In this document: one piece after another, positions 19,467-30,883 of the stretch
Position numbering within the stretch: the stretch's first letter is position 1
Layout of the letters: each line of letters starts with the position of its first letter
Assembly (NCBI RefSeq): GCF_030687715.1
Contig: NZ_CP117445.1
Location: forward strand, 2,965,501 to 3,029,500
Reading direction: 5' to 3'
Length of the DNA stretch: 64,000 nucleotides
Source: Pseudomonas sp. FP2196
GTDB lineage: Bacteria; Pseudomonadota; Gammaproteobacteria; Pseudomonadales; Pseudomonadaceae
The notes under the pieces: model-generated
Told to the model about the DNA's origin: nothing
The model's database searches: none
What the model saw: the letters and a program-made list of their open reading frames with translations, nothing else
Translations under genes and position numbers: made by a program

Positions 19467-19979
19467 TCAGGCGAGGAGCAGGCGCATGGCGCAGCGGCGT
19501 TCGCTCGGCAAGCCGTGGATGATTTCGGCTTTCAAGGCATCGAGCAAATGCGCCTCGGTTCCTTCTGGGGGCAGCAAAGTGAATCCCATGCGCTGATAGA
19601 ACGGCGCATTCCAAGGCAGATCGCGAAAGGTGGTCAGCGTCACGGCGGTCAACTGCTTCTGGCGCGCATGCTCAATGGCCGCCGAGACCAACGCCCGGCC
19701 AATGCCTTGTCCTTGAAAGTGCTGACTGACCGACAGTTCTTCGACATGCAACTGATGGTCGATTTCCAGCGCTCGCAGAAAACCCGCGAGTTGCCCATCG
19801 GCACTGTCTGCCACCCAAACGTACATCTGCTCGATGGCGCGCAAATGCTGCGTAGCGTCCGGCACCTCGGCATCGGCCAGCCAAGCCAGTTGCGGATCGA
19901 GACGAAACAGTTCGGCGGCCGAGCGTTCGATGGCGGGGAGGGCAGCCGCATCAGCAGGCTGTGCAAGGCGTATGGTCAT
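19467..19979 (-). CDS. GNAT family N-acetyltransferase
   Basis: The 170-residue protein has the GNAT fold, with the acetyl-CoA binding motif in SVSQHFQGQGIGRALVSAAIEHARQ (about residues 84-108) and the late NAPFYQRMGFTLL segment. The acceptor is unknown. Two adjacent ATGs at 19982 and 19979 are possible starts. No operon partner is evident: the MFS gene downstream begins about 120 bases further on. Confidence 0.88.
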   Translation of the reverse strand: MTIRLAQPADAAALPAIERSAAELFRLDPQLAWLADAEVPDATQHLRAIEQMYVWVADSADGQLAGFLRALEIDHQLHVEELSVSQHFQGQGIGRALVSAAIEHARQKQLTAVTLTTFRDLPWNAPFYQRMGFTLLPPEGTEAHLLDALKAEIIHGLPSERRCAMRLLLA

Positions 19980-19998
19980 CATCGTGGCTAAAAATTTC

Positions 19999-20130
19999 CT
20001 GTAGGAGCTGCCGCAGGCTGCGATCTTTTGACGCTGTTTGGGACGCAGTCCGTCCCCGGAGGCGTTCCCGCGCAGAGCGTGGGAACGATCAACAGGATCA
20101 AAAGATCGCAGCCTTCGGCAGCCCCTACAA
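19999..20130. repeat. Composite REP: outer AAAAGATCGC pair with a nested second hairpin
   Basis: The outer arms are GTAGGAGCTGCC...GATCTTTTG (19999-20031) and its complement (20098-20130). The loop holds an unrelated hairpin at 20063-20087, with arms CGTTCCCGCGC and GCGTGGGAACG around AGA. The right outer arm also supplies the stop codon and last codon of the glycosyltransferase gene ending at 20125. Confidence 0.85.
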
Positions 20131-21747
20131 GGGCTTCAGCCACAGCAATACATAGTCGTTTTTATCGAAGCGGCCGCTGAGTACCGGTTGCAGACCTTCC
20201 AGCGGCGTACCTTTGAGGGCCTGGAAGTCATTGCGATCCATCATCAGCCACGCCGGGCCCTTGAGCGTCTCCAGCTCCTGAGCGCTTTCGCTGAACTGCG
20301 GTTGCAGATCCTGCTCGACATTGACCATGAATTTAATCGCTTTCGCGTCCTTGCCCATGCCGTGCAGTACCAGTGGCGCAGGGTTTTGCTGAACCAGGGC
20401 AAATGCAGCGCGGCTGAAAGTCTGCGTGTCGTACAGACGTTGCTCAACGGGTTCAAATACCGCGACATACACCGTCCATAACGCCAACACTGAACACAGC
20501 GCCAGCACTTCAGCGCGCCATCTCGGTATCAAAAATCGCGACAAAGCCAGCAGTTGCAGCACGCCAAGGATGATCAAGATCACGCCGACATCGGTCAGTT
20601 GCTCGGGAAACCGTCGCTGGGCGTACAACAGACCGGCTATCAATAATCCCGGGGTCAACAGCCACACACCCAGCAGCAAACCGCGCAACCACCTGAACAC
20701 TTGTCCATGAAGCACCTGAAACGGGTACGCCGCAATGATTGCCGCCATGGGCAGCATCGGCAGCAGATAGCGAGCCTTCTTCGCCTGGGGAATCGACAGC
20801 CCGACCATCACGATCAGTCCCGCCGCCGCGCAATATTGCACCAGACGCAGGGCCGGCCCGCGCTGGTGCGGCTTGCTCAACCACGTGGCCGCGAGAGCCA
20901 GCAATGCCAGCGGATAGGCCAACGCGTAGTTACCCAGCGAACTGGTGAAGTAATACAAAGAACCACTGACGCCTTCGCTACCGTCCATGCGGCCCATGAA
21001 CTGCATGCGAATCACGTCTTGAAGAAATACTGGCCCGCCACTCAGTTTGGCGAACCACAGCAGCAGGCCCACACACGCCACCAGCAACACCGAAGCCAAT
21101 ACGCCAAATGCCAGCAACCGCGACCACTGTCGATTGAGCAGGTAATAGCTGCATAACATGCCGGTCGGCACCACCAGCCCGATCGGCCCGCGAATGCCGA
21201 AGCCGAGCAACAGCAAAACGAAAATCAGCGGCCAGCGCCGTCCGCCACCAAAGTGATCATGGGCATATCCCAGATAGAACACCGCAAACGCCACAGCCGC
21301 GAGCATCAAGTCCTGCGACACCGCCCGAACTTCAGTGACGAAGGTGCCGGTGAGCATCAGCAAGGCAATACTGATCAATGCCCAGCGCCGCGAGTAGGGT
21401 GTCAGCAGCCGATACATCAACGTTACGATCAGCGCACCGGCAACGGCGCTCGGTGCCCAAGCGGTGAAAGCGTTGACCGTGCCGAACGGCAACGACAGCA
21501 GCCAGATAAACAGCGTCGATGCGGCCGAATAGTCGGCATAGGGTTGACCGTACGTGGTCGGAAACACCGTCGGCCCGTGGCGCAACATCTCTTGAGCGAA
21601 CAGCACAAAGCGTGAATCGAACCCGATCGGGGCCTGCCAATAGACCCCGGCGACGAACAACAAGAACGCCAGCAGCCCCACGATCAGGGACTGCCGACGA
21701 GTCTCAGGCGACAACGTGATCAAGCGACGTCTGACCGGTGAGGCCAC
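20125..21747 (-). CDS. ArnT-like membrane glycosyltransferase (GT39/GT83 type)
   Basis: The 540-residue protein has about eleven to twelve hydrophobic helices. Its N-terminal layout matches lipid-linked-sugar transferases: an early periplasmic loop with GFDSRFVLFAQEML and YGQPYADYSAAS resembles the acidic and tyrosine positions of ArnT and protein mannosyltransferases. It lies last in the arn operon and overlaps ugd by 28 bases, so it is translated from the same message. A role in modifying lipid A or another envelope glycan is inferred. It is not simply a second ArnT, as overall similarity by eye is low. The 3' end runs into a REP repeat. Confidence 0.85.
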   Translation of the reverse strand: MASPVRRRLITLSPETRRQSLIVGLLAFLLFVAGVYWQAPIGFDSRFVLFAQEMLRHGPTVFPTTYGQPYADYSAASTLFIWLLSLPFGTVNAFTAWAPSAVAGALIVTLMYRLLTPYSRRWALISIALLMLTGTFVTEVRAVSQDLMLAAVAFAVFYLGYAHDHFGGGRRWPLIFVLLLLGFGIRGPIGLVVPTGMLCSYYLLNRQWSRLLAFGVLASVLLVACVGLLLWFAKLSGGPVFLQDVIRMQFMGRMDGSEGVSGSLYYFTSSLGNYALAYPLALLALAATWLSKPHQRGPALRLVQYCAAAGLIVMVGLSIPQAKKARYLLPMLPMAAIIAAYPFQVLHGQVFRWLRGLLLGVWLLTPGLLIAGLLYAQRRFPEQLTDVGVILIILGVLQLLALSRFLIPRWRAEVLALCSVLALWTVYVAVFEPVEQRLYDTQTFSRAAFALVQQNPAPLVLHGMGKDAKAIKFMVNVEQDLQPQFSESAQELETLKGPAWLMMDRNDFQALKGTPLEGLQPVLSGRFDKNDYVLLWLKPL

Positions 21748-23099
21748 TGTTGCAGCGGGATCGGCAACTTGCGCGATTCGCCACGGCCCATCGGGAAGTA
21801 CTGGAAGCCGTTGCGCGCCAAACGCTCGGCGTCATACAGGTTGCGACCGTCGAAGATCACCGGAGTGTTGAGACGTTGCTTGATCAGGTCGAAATCCGGG
21901 GCCTTGAACTGCTGCCATTCGGTGCAGATGATCAGTGCGTCGGCGCCGGGCAGCACCGATTCCGGGGTGCCCATCAGCATCAGTTTCGACTCGTCCGGGT
22001 AGAGGTTCTGGGTTTCCTGCATGGCTTCGGGGTCGAACGCGCGCACGCTGGCACCGGCCGCCCACAATTCCTCCAGCAGCACCCGGCTCGGCGCGTCGCG
22101 CATGTCGTCGGTGTTGGGCTTGAACGCCAGGCCCCACAAGGCAAAGGTCTTGCCGCGCAGTTCGCCTTGGTAGAACGCGTTGATGCGTTCGAACAGTTTG
22201 TGTTTCTGTCGTTGGTTGATCGCCTCGACGGCTTGCAGCAAATCGCTGGAGCAATGCGCCTGTTCGGCGCTGTGGATCAAGGCGCGCATGTCTTTGGGGA
22301 AGCACGAACCGCCATAGCCACAGCCCGGATAGATGAAGTGGTAACCGATGCGCGAATCTGCACCGATGCCCTGACGCACCGACTCAATGTCGGCGCCCAG
22401 ATGTTCGGCCAGTTCGGCGATCTGATTGATGAAGCTGATCTTGGTCGCCAGCATGCAGTTGGCGGCGTATTTGGTCAGCTCGGCACTGCGCAGGTCCATG
22501 AACATGATGCGGTCGTGGTTGCGGTTAAACGGCGAATACAGGTCACGCATCACGTCGCGCACCTCATCGCCCTCGCAGCCGATAACGATGCGATCCGGGC
22601 GCCGGCAGTCGGCGACGGCCGAGCCTTCCTTGAGAAACTCCGGATTGGAGACGATATCGAATTGCAGCAATCGGCCGACCTTGATCAGGGCCTTTTCGAT
22701 GTGCGTACGCAAGGTGTCGCCGGTACCCACCGGCACCGTGGATTTCTCCACCAGAATCAACGGTTGTTCACGGTGGCGGGCGATGGCGTCACCGACCGAG
22801 AGCACGTAACGCAGATCCGCCGAACCATCCTCACGGGACGGCGTGCCGACCGCGATAAACGCCACGCGTCCGTGCTGTACGGCAAGTTGTTCATCAGTGG
22901 TGAATTGCAGGCGTTTCGAATCCAGACCTTCGCGCACCAGGCTGGCAAGCCCCGGTTCGAAAATGCTGACATGGCCTTGCTGAAGTAGATCGACCTTCTT
23001 CTGATCGACGTCCATGCACACAACGTCGTGCCCGACCTCCGCCAACACAGCCGCCTGTACCAAGCCCACATATCCGCTACCAAATACTGTGATTTTCAT
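21720..23099 (-). CDS. ugd: UDP-glucose 6-dehydrogenase
   Basis: The 459-residue enzyme oxidises UDP-glucose to UDP-glucuronate, the starting sugar for aminoarabinose. The Rossmann motif [24 protein letters not shown] is at the N-terminus, and [14 protein letters not shown] carries the catalytic cysteine. [20 protein letters not shown] marks the C-terminal domain. The start at 23099 overlaps arnF by four bases. In P. aeruginosa the equivalent gene (pmrE) also closes the arn operon. The extra C-terminal tail ends in a basic stretch and overlaps the next gene. Confidence 0.94.
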   Translation of the reverse strand: MKITVFGSGYVGLVQAAVLAEVGHDVVCMDVDQKKVDLLQQGHVSIFEPGLASLVREGLDSKRLQFTTDEQLAVQHGRVAFIAVGTPSREDGSADLRYVLSVGDAIARHREQPLILVEKSTVPVGTGDTLRTHIEKALIKVGRLLQFDIVSNPEFLKEGSAVADCRRPDRIVIGCEGDEVRDVMRDLYSPFNRNHDRIMFMDLRSAELTKYAANCMLATKISFINQIAELAEHLGADIESVRQGIGADSRIGYHFIYPGCGYGGSCFPKDMRALIHSAEQAHCSSDLLQAVEAINQRQKHKLFERINAFYQGELRGKTFALWGLAFKPNTDDMRDAPSRVLLEELWAAGASVRAFDPEAMQETQNLYPDESKLMLMGTPESVLPGADALIICTEWQQFKAPDFDLIKQRLNTPVIFDGRNLYDAERLARNGFQYFPMGRGESRKLPIPLQQWPHRSDVA

Positions 23100-23500
23100 G
23101 GAGCACTCCTGAGTTCGGGCGCACGAGCCGGACGCGTGTTGATAGTGATGACCCCGAGCATGACCAGCGCCACGCCCAGCGATTGAGTGAAACTGAAGGA
23201 TTCGTTGAACAGCGGCAGACTGGCGGCCAACAGGTACACCAGCGCATAACTGATGCTCAGCAACGAATAGGCACGGCCCAGCGGCAGATCGCGCAGGGCG
23301 CCGAGCCAGCAGAGCATCGACAGTGCATAGGCCAGAATCGCCGCGACGACCACCGCCAGTGCGCGTAGGTCGATGCTGTCGATAGTCAGCCACTGCTCGG
23401 GCGCCGGCAAACGGGTCATGCTCCAGCGCATGCCCAGTTGCGCGGCACTGACCAGCAGCACGCTGCCAATGGCGAAAGTGATTCCCCGGCGCTGATTCAT
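23096..23500 (-). CDS. arnF: Aminoarabinose-phosphoundecaprenol flippase subunit ArnF
   Basis: The 134-residue protein has four hydrophobic helices of the small multidrug resistance (EamA/SMR) type, with [34 protein letters not shown] in the middle. With ArnE it is thought to flip undecaprenyl phosphate-aminoarabinose to the periplasm. It overlaps arnE upstream and ugd downstream by four bases each. Confidence 0.92.
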   Translation of the reverse strand: MNQRRGITFAIGSVLLVSAAQLGMRWSMTRLPAPEQWLTIDSIDLRALAVVVAAILAYALSMLCWLGALRDLPLGRAYSLLSISYALVYLLAASLPLFNESFSFTQSLGVALVMLGVITINTRPARAPELRSAP

Positions 23501-23841
23501 GACTGTTGCCCCAGCAAAATCACACCGCCTATCACCAGCGCCACGCCCAGCCAGTGCTGACGGTCGATGGGCTCACGGAAGACAAAACGCGCAATCAAGG
23601 TGATCAGCACAAAGTTGAGGCTGAGCATCGGGTAGGCGATGCCGACGGGCAGGCGCTGCAACACCAGCAGCCAGACCAACAGACCCGAGCCGAGGGCGAG
23701 CAGGGCCAGCCACAGCCACGGCGAGCGGAGTTTTTCAGCCCAGGACGACTCGACACCGCGCCAACTCTCCACGGCGTATTTCTGCGCGACTTGGCCCAGG
23801 CACGTCAGCAGGCAGGCGACCAACAGCAGCAACAGACTCAT
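23497..23841 (-). CDS. arnE: Aminoarabinose-phosphoundecaprenol flippase subunit ArnE
   Basis: The 114-residue protein with four helices pairs with ArnF. It shows the SMR-like [19 protein letters not shown] stretch and the [18 protein letters not shown] last helix. It lies in the family's usual place between arnT and arnF, with four-base overlaps on both sides. Its size and position match the subunit known from enteric bacteria. Confidence 0.92.
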   Translation of the reverse strand: MSLLLLLVACLLTCLGQVAQKYAVESWRGVESSWAEKLRSPWLWLALLALGSGLLVWLLVLQRLPVGIAYPMLSLNFVLITLIARFVFREPIDRQHWLGVALVIGGVILLGQQS

Positions 23842-25490
23842 GACGCCTCCCGAGGGAGAATCATGATCACCAGATTGCCCTGCTCAAAGCGGACGCCGTC
23901 CTTTGGCAGTCTGTCGATTTCGTCCAGTTCGTCCTGCCCCTTGACGCGCATTACCACGCCGACCGAACCGCTGCGGCGGGCTTCGCGCATCCACTGTTGC
24001 ACTTGGTCGGGATCGACCCGTTGTTGAATGCCGTCAGGATAGGCAAGGCCATATTTCAATTCGCCTATCGTGTTGTACAACGCGACTTGCGGGGTTTTCA
24101 GGCGCCAGGCGAGGGCCGAGGCTGCGCCCAGATCGTTACTCAGCAAATGTGTGGTCTGCGCCAGTTCCGTGACGTGATGGCGAATGAACTGGTCAGGCAT
24201 CTTGTTGGCGACCACCGATTTGGGTAGTGCAGCCGGGAGTACGCCGACCAGCAGAAGGCTGCCCAGCGCTGGCGCCGCCCAGCATTGCAACGGCAGGAAG
24301 GCTTGCATCAGGTTGGCGATGATCCAGCCGATCAGGGCGATGAACAGCAGCACCAGGCTGTGCAGTTCGTGGTCGTACAGCGGCTTTTTCAGTTGCAGAT
24401 ACACCACGGCAATCAGCATCACCAAGCCCAGCAACAAGTTCAGCAGGCCATTGATACTCAGTGCCCGGCCTTGCTCCAGACGCAAGCGGTCAGCCAGGGC
24501 ATTACCCAGCAACAACGCCATCGGCAATAGGCACGGCAGGATGTAAGTCGGCAGCTTGCCGTTGCTCAGGCTGAAAAACAGCAGCGGCATCAGCAGCCAC
24601 AGCAGCAGGAAAACCACTGGCGGCTGAGTACGGCTCTGCCACGCCTGCTTGAACGCAGTCGGCAACAGACCGACCCACGGCAAACTGAACGCCACTAGCA
24701 GCGGCAGATAAAACCACCACGGCGCATCGTGCTGGGCATCGTCACCGGCAAAGCGGCGAATGTGTTCGTGCCAGAAGAAGAACCGCCAGTAATCAGGCTC
24801 CTGCGCATGCACGGCCAACACCCACGGCAGGCTGATGATAATCGCGATGGCAATCGCCAAAGGGCCAAACAGCAGCAGTTCACGCCAGCGTTTTTGCCAG
24901 ACCATCCACGGCAATGCGATCAGCACCGGCAGCAGCCAGGCAAGAAACCCTTTGGTCATGAAACCCATGCCGCAGGCCAGACCCAGCACAGCCCAAGCGA
25001 CGAGGCGCTGGCCGTTGCTGCGGCTGTCGACGGCAAACCACAGCGCCACCAGGCTCAGGTTGACCCAGAAGGTGAATTGCGGATCGAGATTGGCGTACCC
25101 GGCCTGACCGGCCACAATCGTGAAGCTCATGTAGAGCAGGGCGCAGATGAAGCTTTTACGCGGCTCGTTCCACAAGCGTCGGGCGATCAGGAAGCACAGC
25201 AACACACTCAAGCCGCTACTCAATGCCGACGCAAAACGCACGCCGAACAGGTTCTGCCCGAACAGTTCCTGACCGAGGGCGATCATCCAGTAACCGGCAA
25301 TCGGCTTCTCGAAATAGCGCAGGCTCATGAAATGCGGCGACACCCAGTTGCCGCTTAGCAGCATGTTTTGGCTGATCTGTGCGTAGCGGGTTTCGTCGGG
25401 AATCCACAGACCATGCGTGCCGAGCGGCAGCAAGTAAGCCAACAGGAAAAAACCCAACAGCAGCAGAGGCAGTGTCCAGCGTTTAGTCAT
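23838..25490 (-). CDS. arnT: Lipid A 4-amino-4-deoxy-L-arabinosyltransferase ArnT
   Basis: The 550-residue inner-membrane enzyme (GT83) moves aminoarabinose from undecaprenyl phosphate to lipid A phosphates on the periplasmic side. This lowers binding of polymyxin and cationic peptides. About twelve helices are visible, and the first periplasmic loop has [13 protein letters not shown] and [10 protein letters not shown], the conserved ArnT positions. The C-terminal soluble domain ends in an acidic/basic region. It overlaps arnD and arnE by four bases each. Confidence 0.95.
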   Translation of the reverse strand: MTKRWTLPLLLLGFFLLAYLLPLGTHGLWIPDETRYAQISQNMLLSGNWVSPHFMSLRYFEKPIAGYWMIALGQELFGQNLFGVRFASALSSGLSVLLCFLIARRLWNEPRKSFICALLYMSFTIVAGQAGYANLDPQFTFWVNLSLVALWFAVDSRSNGQRLVAWAVLGLACGMGFMTKGFLAWLLPVLIALPWMVWQKRWRELLLFGPLAIAIAIIISLPWVLAVHAQEPDYWRFFFWHEHIRRFAGDDAQHDAPWWFYLPLLVAFSLPWVGLLPTAFKQAWQSRTQPPVVFLLLWLLMPLLFFSLSNGKLPTYILPCLLPMALLLGNALADRLRLEQGRALSINGLLNLLLGLVMLIAVVYLQLKKPLYDHELHSLVLLFIALIGWIIANLMQAFLPLQCWAAPALGSLLLVGVLPAALPKSVVANKMPDQFIRHHVTELAQTTHLLSNDLGAASALAWRLKTPQVALYNTIGELKYGLAYPDGIQQRVDPDQVQQWMREARRSGSVGVVMRVKGQDELDEIDRLPKDGVRFEQGNLVIMILPREAS

Positions 25491-26371
25491 GCGCCTTGCA
25501 CTCCCAGCCAGCCTTCACGGCCGTCGAGGGCACCGCGTTGTACGCGGCCCACGGGCAAGGTGTTGAAGAACTCGGGTAACAGGTCGCCCAGCGGTGTGAA
25601 ATCAATGTTTCGCTGGCGCGCATCGGCCAGCAGTTGACGAAAACCCTCAGCCATCAGAATCCCTTCCACTTCGGCGTGAATGGTGTAGACGTTGAGCTGT
25701 CGCGGGAGGAAGTGGTCGAGAATGAATTGGTTGAAGTCCCGCGCCGCGACGATGGGGCCGACAACTTCGTCGAAGGTCGGCAGATCCACCGGAATCTGCG
25801 GGGTGCCCGGCGTGCCGTCCGCCAGCAACGGCCGAAACAGGCGTGTCCCTCGGCAATCGCTGTTGTAGCGAAAGCCAAAGGCCTGCTTGGCTTCAATCAC
25901 ACGCTCGTCCGCCCGCCAACCGGCGGCGGCCGAGCATTGGACTTTGGCGCCGAGAATGTCGCTCAAGGTATCCACGCCCTGACGGATCTGCTCGATCAGT
26001 TGCGCATCGCTCCAGCGCCCGGCATTGGCCTGCCAGCCGTGGTGATCCCAGGCGTGCAAGCCAACTTCATGACCGGCATCCCGGGCCTGACGCATCAGGT
26101 GCCCGAGTTCGCGGCCAATCGGTTTGCCGGGCCAGGCAGTGCCGGCCAGCAGAATGTCCCAGCCGTAGAGGCCGGCCGCATTGGAACGGAGCATCTTCCA
26201 GAGGAACTGCGGGCGGATCAGGCGCCACAGATGCCGGCCCATGTTGTCGGGCCCGACACTGAAGAAAAACGTTGCCTTGATCTGCGCTTCATCGAGGATT
26301 TCCAGCAGGCGCGGCACACCTTCACGGGTGCCGCGAAAGGTGTCGACGTCGATGCGTAGACCGGCCTGCAT
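25487..26371 (-). CDS. arnD: 4-deoxy-4-formamido-arabinose-phosphoundecaprenol deformylase ArnD
   Basis: The 294-residue polysaccharide-deacetylase (NodB) domain protein has the metal-binding start [13 protein letters not shown], the [14 protein letters not shown] histidine motif and a late IHAEVEG. It removes the formyl group from the lipid-linked sugar on the cytoplasmic face. The start ATG shares one base with the arnA stop codon, so translation is coupled. Confidence 0.94.
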   Translation of the reverse strand: MQAGLRIDVDTFRGTREGVPRLLEILDEAQIKATFFFSVGPDNMGRHLWRLIRPQFLWKMLRSNAAGLYGWDILLAGTAWPGKPIGRELGHLMRQARDAGHEVGLHAWDHHGWQANAGRWSDAQLIEQIRQGVDTLSDILGAKVQCSAAAGWRADERVIEAKQAFGFRYNSDCRGTRLFRPLLADGTPGTPQIPVDLPTFDEVVGPIVAARDFNQFILDHFLPRQLNVYTIHAEVEGILMAEGFRQLLADARQRNIDFTPLGDLLPEFFNTLPVGRVQRGALDGREGWLGVQGA

Positions 26372-28362
26372 TACTTCTTGTCCGCGATTTCGAGCATCGC
26401 TTCACGCAGGAAGAAATCCAGGGTATTGCCGATGGTCTCGCGCATCTCAACGGTCGGCTCCCAGTTCAACAGGCGCTTGGCGTTGGCAATGCTTGGTTTG
26501 CGGTGTTCCACGTCCTGGTAACCGGCACCGTAGAACGCCTTGCTTTCGACGTCGCGGAAACCGGCGAACGGCGGGAAGTTGTGGCGCAGCGGGTGAGCTT
26601 CGAACTGACGCAGCAGCTCTTCGCCCAACTGGCGGATGCTCGCTTCGTTGTCCGGGTTGCCGATGTTGATGATCTGGCCGTTGCAGGCGTCGTTGTCGTT
26701 ATCGATGATCCGCGCCAGCGCTTCGACACCGTCGGCGATGTCGGTGAAGCAACGCTTCTGTTCACCGCCGTCGAACAGTCGGATCGGCGTGCCTTCCACC
26801 AGATTGAGGATCAGTTGGGTGATGGCGCGGGAACTGCCGATGCGCGCTGAATCGAGACGATCAAGACGCGGGCCCATCCAGTTGAAGGGGCGGAACAGGG
26901 TGAAATTCAGGCCCTTGGCGCCGTAGGCCCAGATCACCCGGTCGAGCAACTGCTTGGACACCGAGTAGATCCAGCGCTGCTTGTTGATCGGGCCGACGAT
27001 CAGGTTGGAGGTGTCTTCGTCAAAGTTCTTGTCCTGGCACATGCCATAGACTTCCGAGGTCGACGGGAAGATCACGCGCTTGTTGTACTTGACACAGTAG
27101 CGCACCAGTTTCAGGTTTTCTTCGAAGTCGAGTTCGAACACCCGCAGGGGATTACGCGTGTATTCGATCGGCGTGGCGATGGCCACCAGCGGCAGCACCA
27201 CGTCGCACTTCTTGATGTGGTACTCGATCCACTCGGAGTGAATGCTGATGTCGCCTTCTACGTAGTGGAAGTGCGGATGGCTGCGCAGACGGTCGATGGC
27301 GTCGGAGCCAATGTCCAGGCCATAGACTTCATAGCGATCATCGCGCAGCAGACGCTCTGACAGGTGATTACCGATAAAGCCGTTGACGCCGAGGATCAGC
27401 ACGCGGGTACGCCGTGGCGCACGGCCGGATTCGGCACCGCGCAGTAACGAGCCGTCGACCAGCCCCAGTTCGTTGGCCAATTGCGGGCCGCTGAGGAACA
27501 GACCGTTGTTGTTGTGCTGACCCGAGAGGATCACCAGCGAATCTTCACCGCAGGCAATGCGCAGCGGATCGACGCTGATCACTCGGCCCGGGGCCAGACC
27601 GTCGTTGCCTTTGACGACTTCGGCACTCCAGACGATCAGCTTGTGCTCGCCCACGGCGCAGAAAGCCCCCGGATACGGCTGGGTCACCGCACGAATCAGA
27701 TTGAACAGTTGCTCGGCGGGTTGCGCCCAGAGCAGTTTGCCGTCCGCCGGGGTGCGACGGCCGAACACCGTGGCTTGGGATTCATCCTGCGGGGTTTCGC
27801 TAATCCGGCCTTGCAGCATGGCGGGCAGTGCGTCACGCAACAGGTCGATAGCGGCGACGCGAAGTTTGCCGTGCAGGCTCAGCGCGGTGTCGCTGCGCTC
27901 AATGGCGACGCGCTGCTGGGCGATGATGGCGCCGGCATCGGCACGTTTAACCATGCGGTGCAGGGTCACGCCGGTTTCGGTTTCGCCGTTGACCAGCACC
28001 CAGTTCGCGGGGGCGCGGCCACGGTAGCGCGGCAGCAACGAACCGTGCAGGTTGAACGCGCCATTCTTGGCGAGGGCCAGCAGTGGCTCGCTCAGCAGGT
28101 TGCGGTAGTAGAAAGAGAACAGGTAGTCAGGGTCGAGTTTGGCGATGCGCTCGATCCACAACGGGTGGTTGACGTCTTCCGGGGCGTGCACCGGTATGCC
28201 TTTGTTGGCACACAGTTGCGCCACCGAACTGTAGAAAGTGTTTTCTTTCGGGTCATCCGCGTGAGTGAACACGGCGGCTATGTCATAGCCACTGTCGAGC
28301 AGGGCTTGAATGCCGGCGCAGCCAATATCGTGGTAAGCGAAGACAACAGTTTTTGCACTCAT
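26371..28362 (-). CDS. arnA: Bifunctional ArnA (UDP-Ara4N formyltransferase / UDP-glucuronate decarboxylase)
   Basis: The 663-residue fusion has an N-terminal formyltransferase (about 1-300; [19 protein letters not shown] carries the active-site Asn and His). The C-terminal SDR decarboxylase (about 315-663) has a [15 protein letters not shown]ossmann loop and the YSVSKQ catalytic Tyr/Lys. One domain oxidatively decarboxylates UDP-glucuronate and the other formylates UDP-aminoarabinose. Length and order agree with the family. It overlaps arnC by four bases. Confidence 0.96.
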   Translation of the reverse strand: MSAKTVVFAYHDIGCAGIQALLDSGYDIAAVFTHADDPKENTFYSSVAQLCANKGIPVHAPEDVNHPLWIERIAKLDPDYLFSFYYRNLLSEPLLALAKNGAFNLHGSLLPRYRGRAPANWVLVNGETETGVTLHRMVKRADAGAIIAQQRVAIERSDTALSLHGKLRVAAIDLLRDALPAMLQGRISETPQDESQATVFGRRTPADGKLLWAQPAEQLFNLIRAVTQPYPGAFCAVGEHKLIVWSAEVVKGNDGLAPGRVISVDPLRIACGEDSLVILSGQHNNNGLFLSGPQLANELGLVDGSLLRGAESGRAPRRTRVLILGVNGFIGNHLSERLLRDDRYEVYGLDIGSDAIDRLRSHPHFHYVEGDISIHSEWIEYHIKKCDVVLPLVAIATPIEYTRNPLRVFELDFEENLKLVRYCVKYNKRVIFPSTSEVYGMCQDKNFDEDTSNLIVGPINKQRWIYSVSKQLLDRVIWAYGAKGLNFTLFRPFNWMGPRLDRLDSARIGSSRAITQLILNLVEGTPIRLFDGGEQKRCFTDIADGVEALARIIDNDNDACNGQIINIGNPDNEASIRQLGEELLRQFEAHPLRHNFPPFAGFRDVESKAFYGAGYQDVEHRKPSIANAKRLLNWEPTVEMRETIGNTLDFFLREAMLEIADKK

Positions 28363-29384
28363 GAGTGAACCTGACCGGTAGTAGAAGTAGAAGAAGAGAG
28401 CCCATCAACGGTGACGGCAGGCGCCGGGGTAACGGCGCGGCTGCGCAACACTTTTTCAATGAAGAAACGCGGGCGGGCGCGCACGTCGCTGTACATGCGG
28501 CCCAGGTATTCGCCGAGCAGGCCCATGCCGATAAACTGGCCGCCGGTGAACACGAACAGCACGGCGAACAACACGAACATGCCGTCGCCGGCCCAGCCGG
28601 AACCGAAAGCCAGGCGCATCAGGATCAGCGCGAAGGCAAACAGCAGACCGAGCCCGGCCATGGTGAAACCGACGATGCTCAGTAACCGCAGCGGGGTGGT
28701 GGTCATGCAGGTGATCAAGTCGAACATCAGGTTGATCAGGCGCATCGGGCTGTACTTCGAATCACCGTGTTCACGCTCGGCGTGGGCGACGACGATTTCG
28801 GTGGTGTGGCGGGCGAAGCTGTTGGCCAGGATCGGAATGAACGTGCTGCGTTCGCGGCAGGCGAGCATCGCGTCGATGATGGTGCGGCGGTAAGCACGCA
28901 GCATGCAGCCGTAGTCGCTCATGGCCACGCCGGTGGAGCGTTGCACGGCGAGGTTGATCAGCTTCGACGGATAGCGGCGCAGGGCCGAATCCTGACGGTT
29001 GCCGCGCACGGTGCCGACCACGTCGTAACCTTTTTCGGCTTCGGCGATCAGTCGCGGGATTTCTTCCGGCGGGTTCTGCAAATCGGCGTCGAGGGTAATC
29101 ACCACGTCGCCTTTGCATTGCTCGAAACCGGCCATGATCGCCGCGTGCTGGCCGTAGTTGCGGTTGAGGATGACCGCCACGAACGGACTGTCTTCACGGG
29201 TTGCAACGTCCTCCAGAAGAATGGCGGACTCATCGCGACTGCCGTCGTCCACCAAAACGATTTCATAGTCGTGACGCAGTAACCGGCAGGCCGCTTCGGT
29301 ACGGCGCAGCAACTCCGGCAGGCTTTCCTGCTCGTTGTAGACCGGGATGACGATCGACACGCAGCGGATCGGGTAAGGTTTCAC
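28359..29384 (-). CDS. arnC: Undecaprenyl-phosphate 4-deoxy-4-formamido-arabinose transferase ArnC
   Basis: The 341-residue GT2 enzyme has the nucleotide-sugar loop VDDGSRDES, the [10 protein letters not shown] metal-binding motif and two C-terminal hydrophobic helices that anchor it in the inner membrane. It loads the formylated sugar on undecaprenyl phosphate. It overlaps arnB and arnA by four bases each. The serine/threonine-rich tail ([12 protein letters not shown]) is longer than usual and probably unimportant. Confidence 0.95.
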   Translation of the reverse strand: MKPYPIRCVSIVIPVYNEQESLPELLRRTEAACRLLRHDYEIVLVDDGSRDESAILLEDVATREDSPFVAVILNRNYGQHAAIMAGFEQCKGDVVITLDADLQNPPEEIPRLIAEAEKGYDVVGTVRGNRQDSALRRYPSKLINLAVQRSTGVAMSDYGCMLRAYRRTIIDAMLACRERSTFIPILANSFARHTTEIVVAHAEREHGDSKYSPMRLINLMFDLITCMTTTPLRLLSIVGFTMAGLGLLFAFALILMRLAFGSGWAGDGMFVLFAVLFVFTGGQFIGMGLLGEYLGRMYSDVRARPRFFIEKVLRSRAVTPAPAVTVDGLSSSTSTTGQVHS

Positions 29385-30529
29385 GGGCGTTTATCCATAA
29401 GGGTGGCGATGGCGTCGACGACGCGGTCAAGGTCTTGATCGGTCATGTCAGGGAACAACGGAATCGAGCACAGCCGCGCCGAGTTCCACTCGGTGTTGGG
29501 CAGACACAGGCCGGAGTCACGCTGGCGATACCAGGTGTGCAGGTGGGTAGCGATGAAATGGATACCGGTGCCGATGCCCTGGTCCTGCAAACCTTTCATG
29601 AAGGCGTCGCGGTCCATGCCGCAGCGTTCGCTGTCGATGCGCAGGATGAACAGGTGCCAGGCGTGTTGCTGCGTGTAGTCGGGCAGGGCCAGTGGTTGCA
29701 CCGACAGGCCTTCGAGCTTTTGCCGATAGGCTGCGGCCAACTCGGTGCGGCGGGCATTGATCGCGTCGAGGCGTTCCAGTTGCACCAGCGCAATCGCGGC
29801 ATTGATGTCGGCCAGGTTGTATTTGAAACCCGGCTCCATGACTTGCGCCTGCGGCTTGCGGCCACCGGTCAGGCGGTCGTAGGCGTCGACACCGAGGCCA
29901 TGAAACTTGAGCATGCGCACGCGGTTGGCCAGGGCTTCGTCGTCGGTTACGAGCATCGCGCCTTCGGCACAGGTCATGTTCTTGATCGCGTGAAACGAAA
30001 AGATCGCCGTGCCCTGCGAACCGACATGGCGCCCCTTGTAGCGGGTGCCTGCGGCGTGGGCGGCGTCTTCGATCACTGCAATGCCATGCTTGTCGGCCAG
30101 GGCGTACAGCGGATCGAGATCGAAAGCGGCCCCGGCGTAATGCACCGGGATAATTGCTTTGGTACGCGGGGTAATGGCCGCTTCGATGCGCGCCGCGTCG
30201 GTCATCAGCGTGTCGCGGTCGACATCGACAAACACCGGTTTGGCGCCGAGCAGCGAGATCATGTTGGCGGTCGACACCCAAGTTTGCGACGGCGTGATGA
30301 CTTCATCGCCGGGGCCGATACCCAAGGCCAGCAGCGTGATGTGCATGCCGCCGGTGGCTGATGAAAGTGCTACGGCATGACGGCAGCCGACATAGTGGGC
30401 GAACTGTTCTTCGAGGGCCTGACATTTAGCGCCGGTAGTGATCCAGCCGGAGCGTAATACTTGTTCGACGGCAGTTATTTCTTCGTCGCCGATACTCGGC
30501 CGGGAAAACGGCAGAAACGCTTGACTCAT
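29381..30529 (-). CDS. arnB: UDP-4-amino-4-deoxy-L-arabinose aminotransferase ArnB
   Basis: The 382-residue PLP enzyme of the DegT/DnrJ/EryC1 family aminates the 4-keto pentose made by ArnA. The PLP lysine is in [16 protein letters not shown], preceded by [22 protein letters not shown]. The start at 30529 ([11 protein letters not shown]) matches the family; the open frame reaches 30667. It is the first gene of an eight- to nine-gene operon, and the promoter must lie in the 350 bases upstream. Confidence 0.95.
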   Translation of the reverse strand: MSQAFLPFSRPSIGDEEITAVEQVLRSGWITTGAKCQALEEQFAHYVGCRHAVALSSATGGMHITLLALGIGPGDEVITPSQTWVSTANMISLLGAKPVFVDVDRDTLMTDAARIEAAITPRTKAIIPVHYAGAAFDLDPLYALADKHGIAVIEDAAHAAGTRYKGRHVGSQGTAIFSFHAIKNMTCAEGAMLVTDDEALANRVRMLKFHGLGVDAYDRLTGGRKPQAQVMEPGFKYNLADINAAIALVQLERLDAINARRTELAAAYRQKLEGLSVQPLALPDYTQQHAWHLFILRIDSERCGMDRDAFMKGLQDQGIGTGIHFIATHLHTWYRQRDSGLCLPNTEWNSARLCSIPLFPDMTDQDLDRVVDAIATLMDKRP

Positions 30530-30883
30530 AAGAACCTCGGGGCGACAGCCATCCTTCAGCCAATTATCTGAAAAACACTTGATTTCAATGGTTTGGGATA
30601 CCGGTCGGGGAATGCCTGATTGACTTTTGTGCCCCCGGACGGCAGGGTTGCAGGCCTTTCGGGGCAACCTGTTGTAATTAAGGTTATGCCCGTTTTTGTG
30701 AAAGGAACATGAAAAAACGGTCGGCTATTCGTCTATCTGTAAGTCATACAGCCATCGTTCAGACTTCTTCCGTTTATCGGCATATTTAGTGGAAAACTCC
30801 TACGGAAGAGTCGTTCTTTATATAAGTTTCTTTGCACTTTTAAGTTGTTTTGTTGAACTGTTTTCTATTCAAGGCCGTTTCGT
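30530..30883. promoter_or_regulatory. Divergent control region between arn operon and recombinase gene
   Basis: This 354-base gap holds no gene. It is A+T rich and must contain the arn promoter. Visible symmetry includes CCGTTTTT (30690-30697) facing AAAAACGG (30713-30720), and AACCT/AGGTT arms around 30666-30685. PhoP or PmrA boxes would be expected from knowledge of arn operons. A convincing direct repeat of either type was not found by eye. Confidence 0.4.

Noticed and set aside
30530..30883. PhoP or PmrA boxes for the arn operon
   Set aside because: Only single half sites such as CTTAA and GTTTA were seen. No direct repeat with the right spacing was found by eye.
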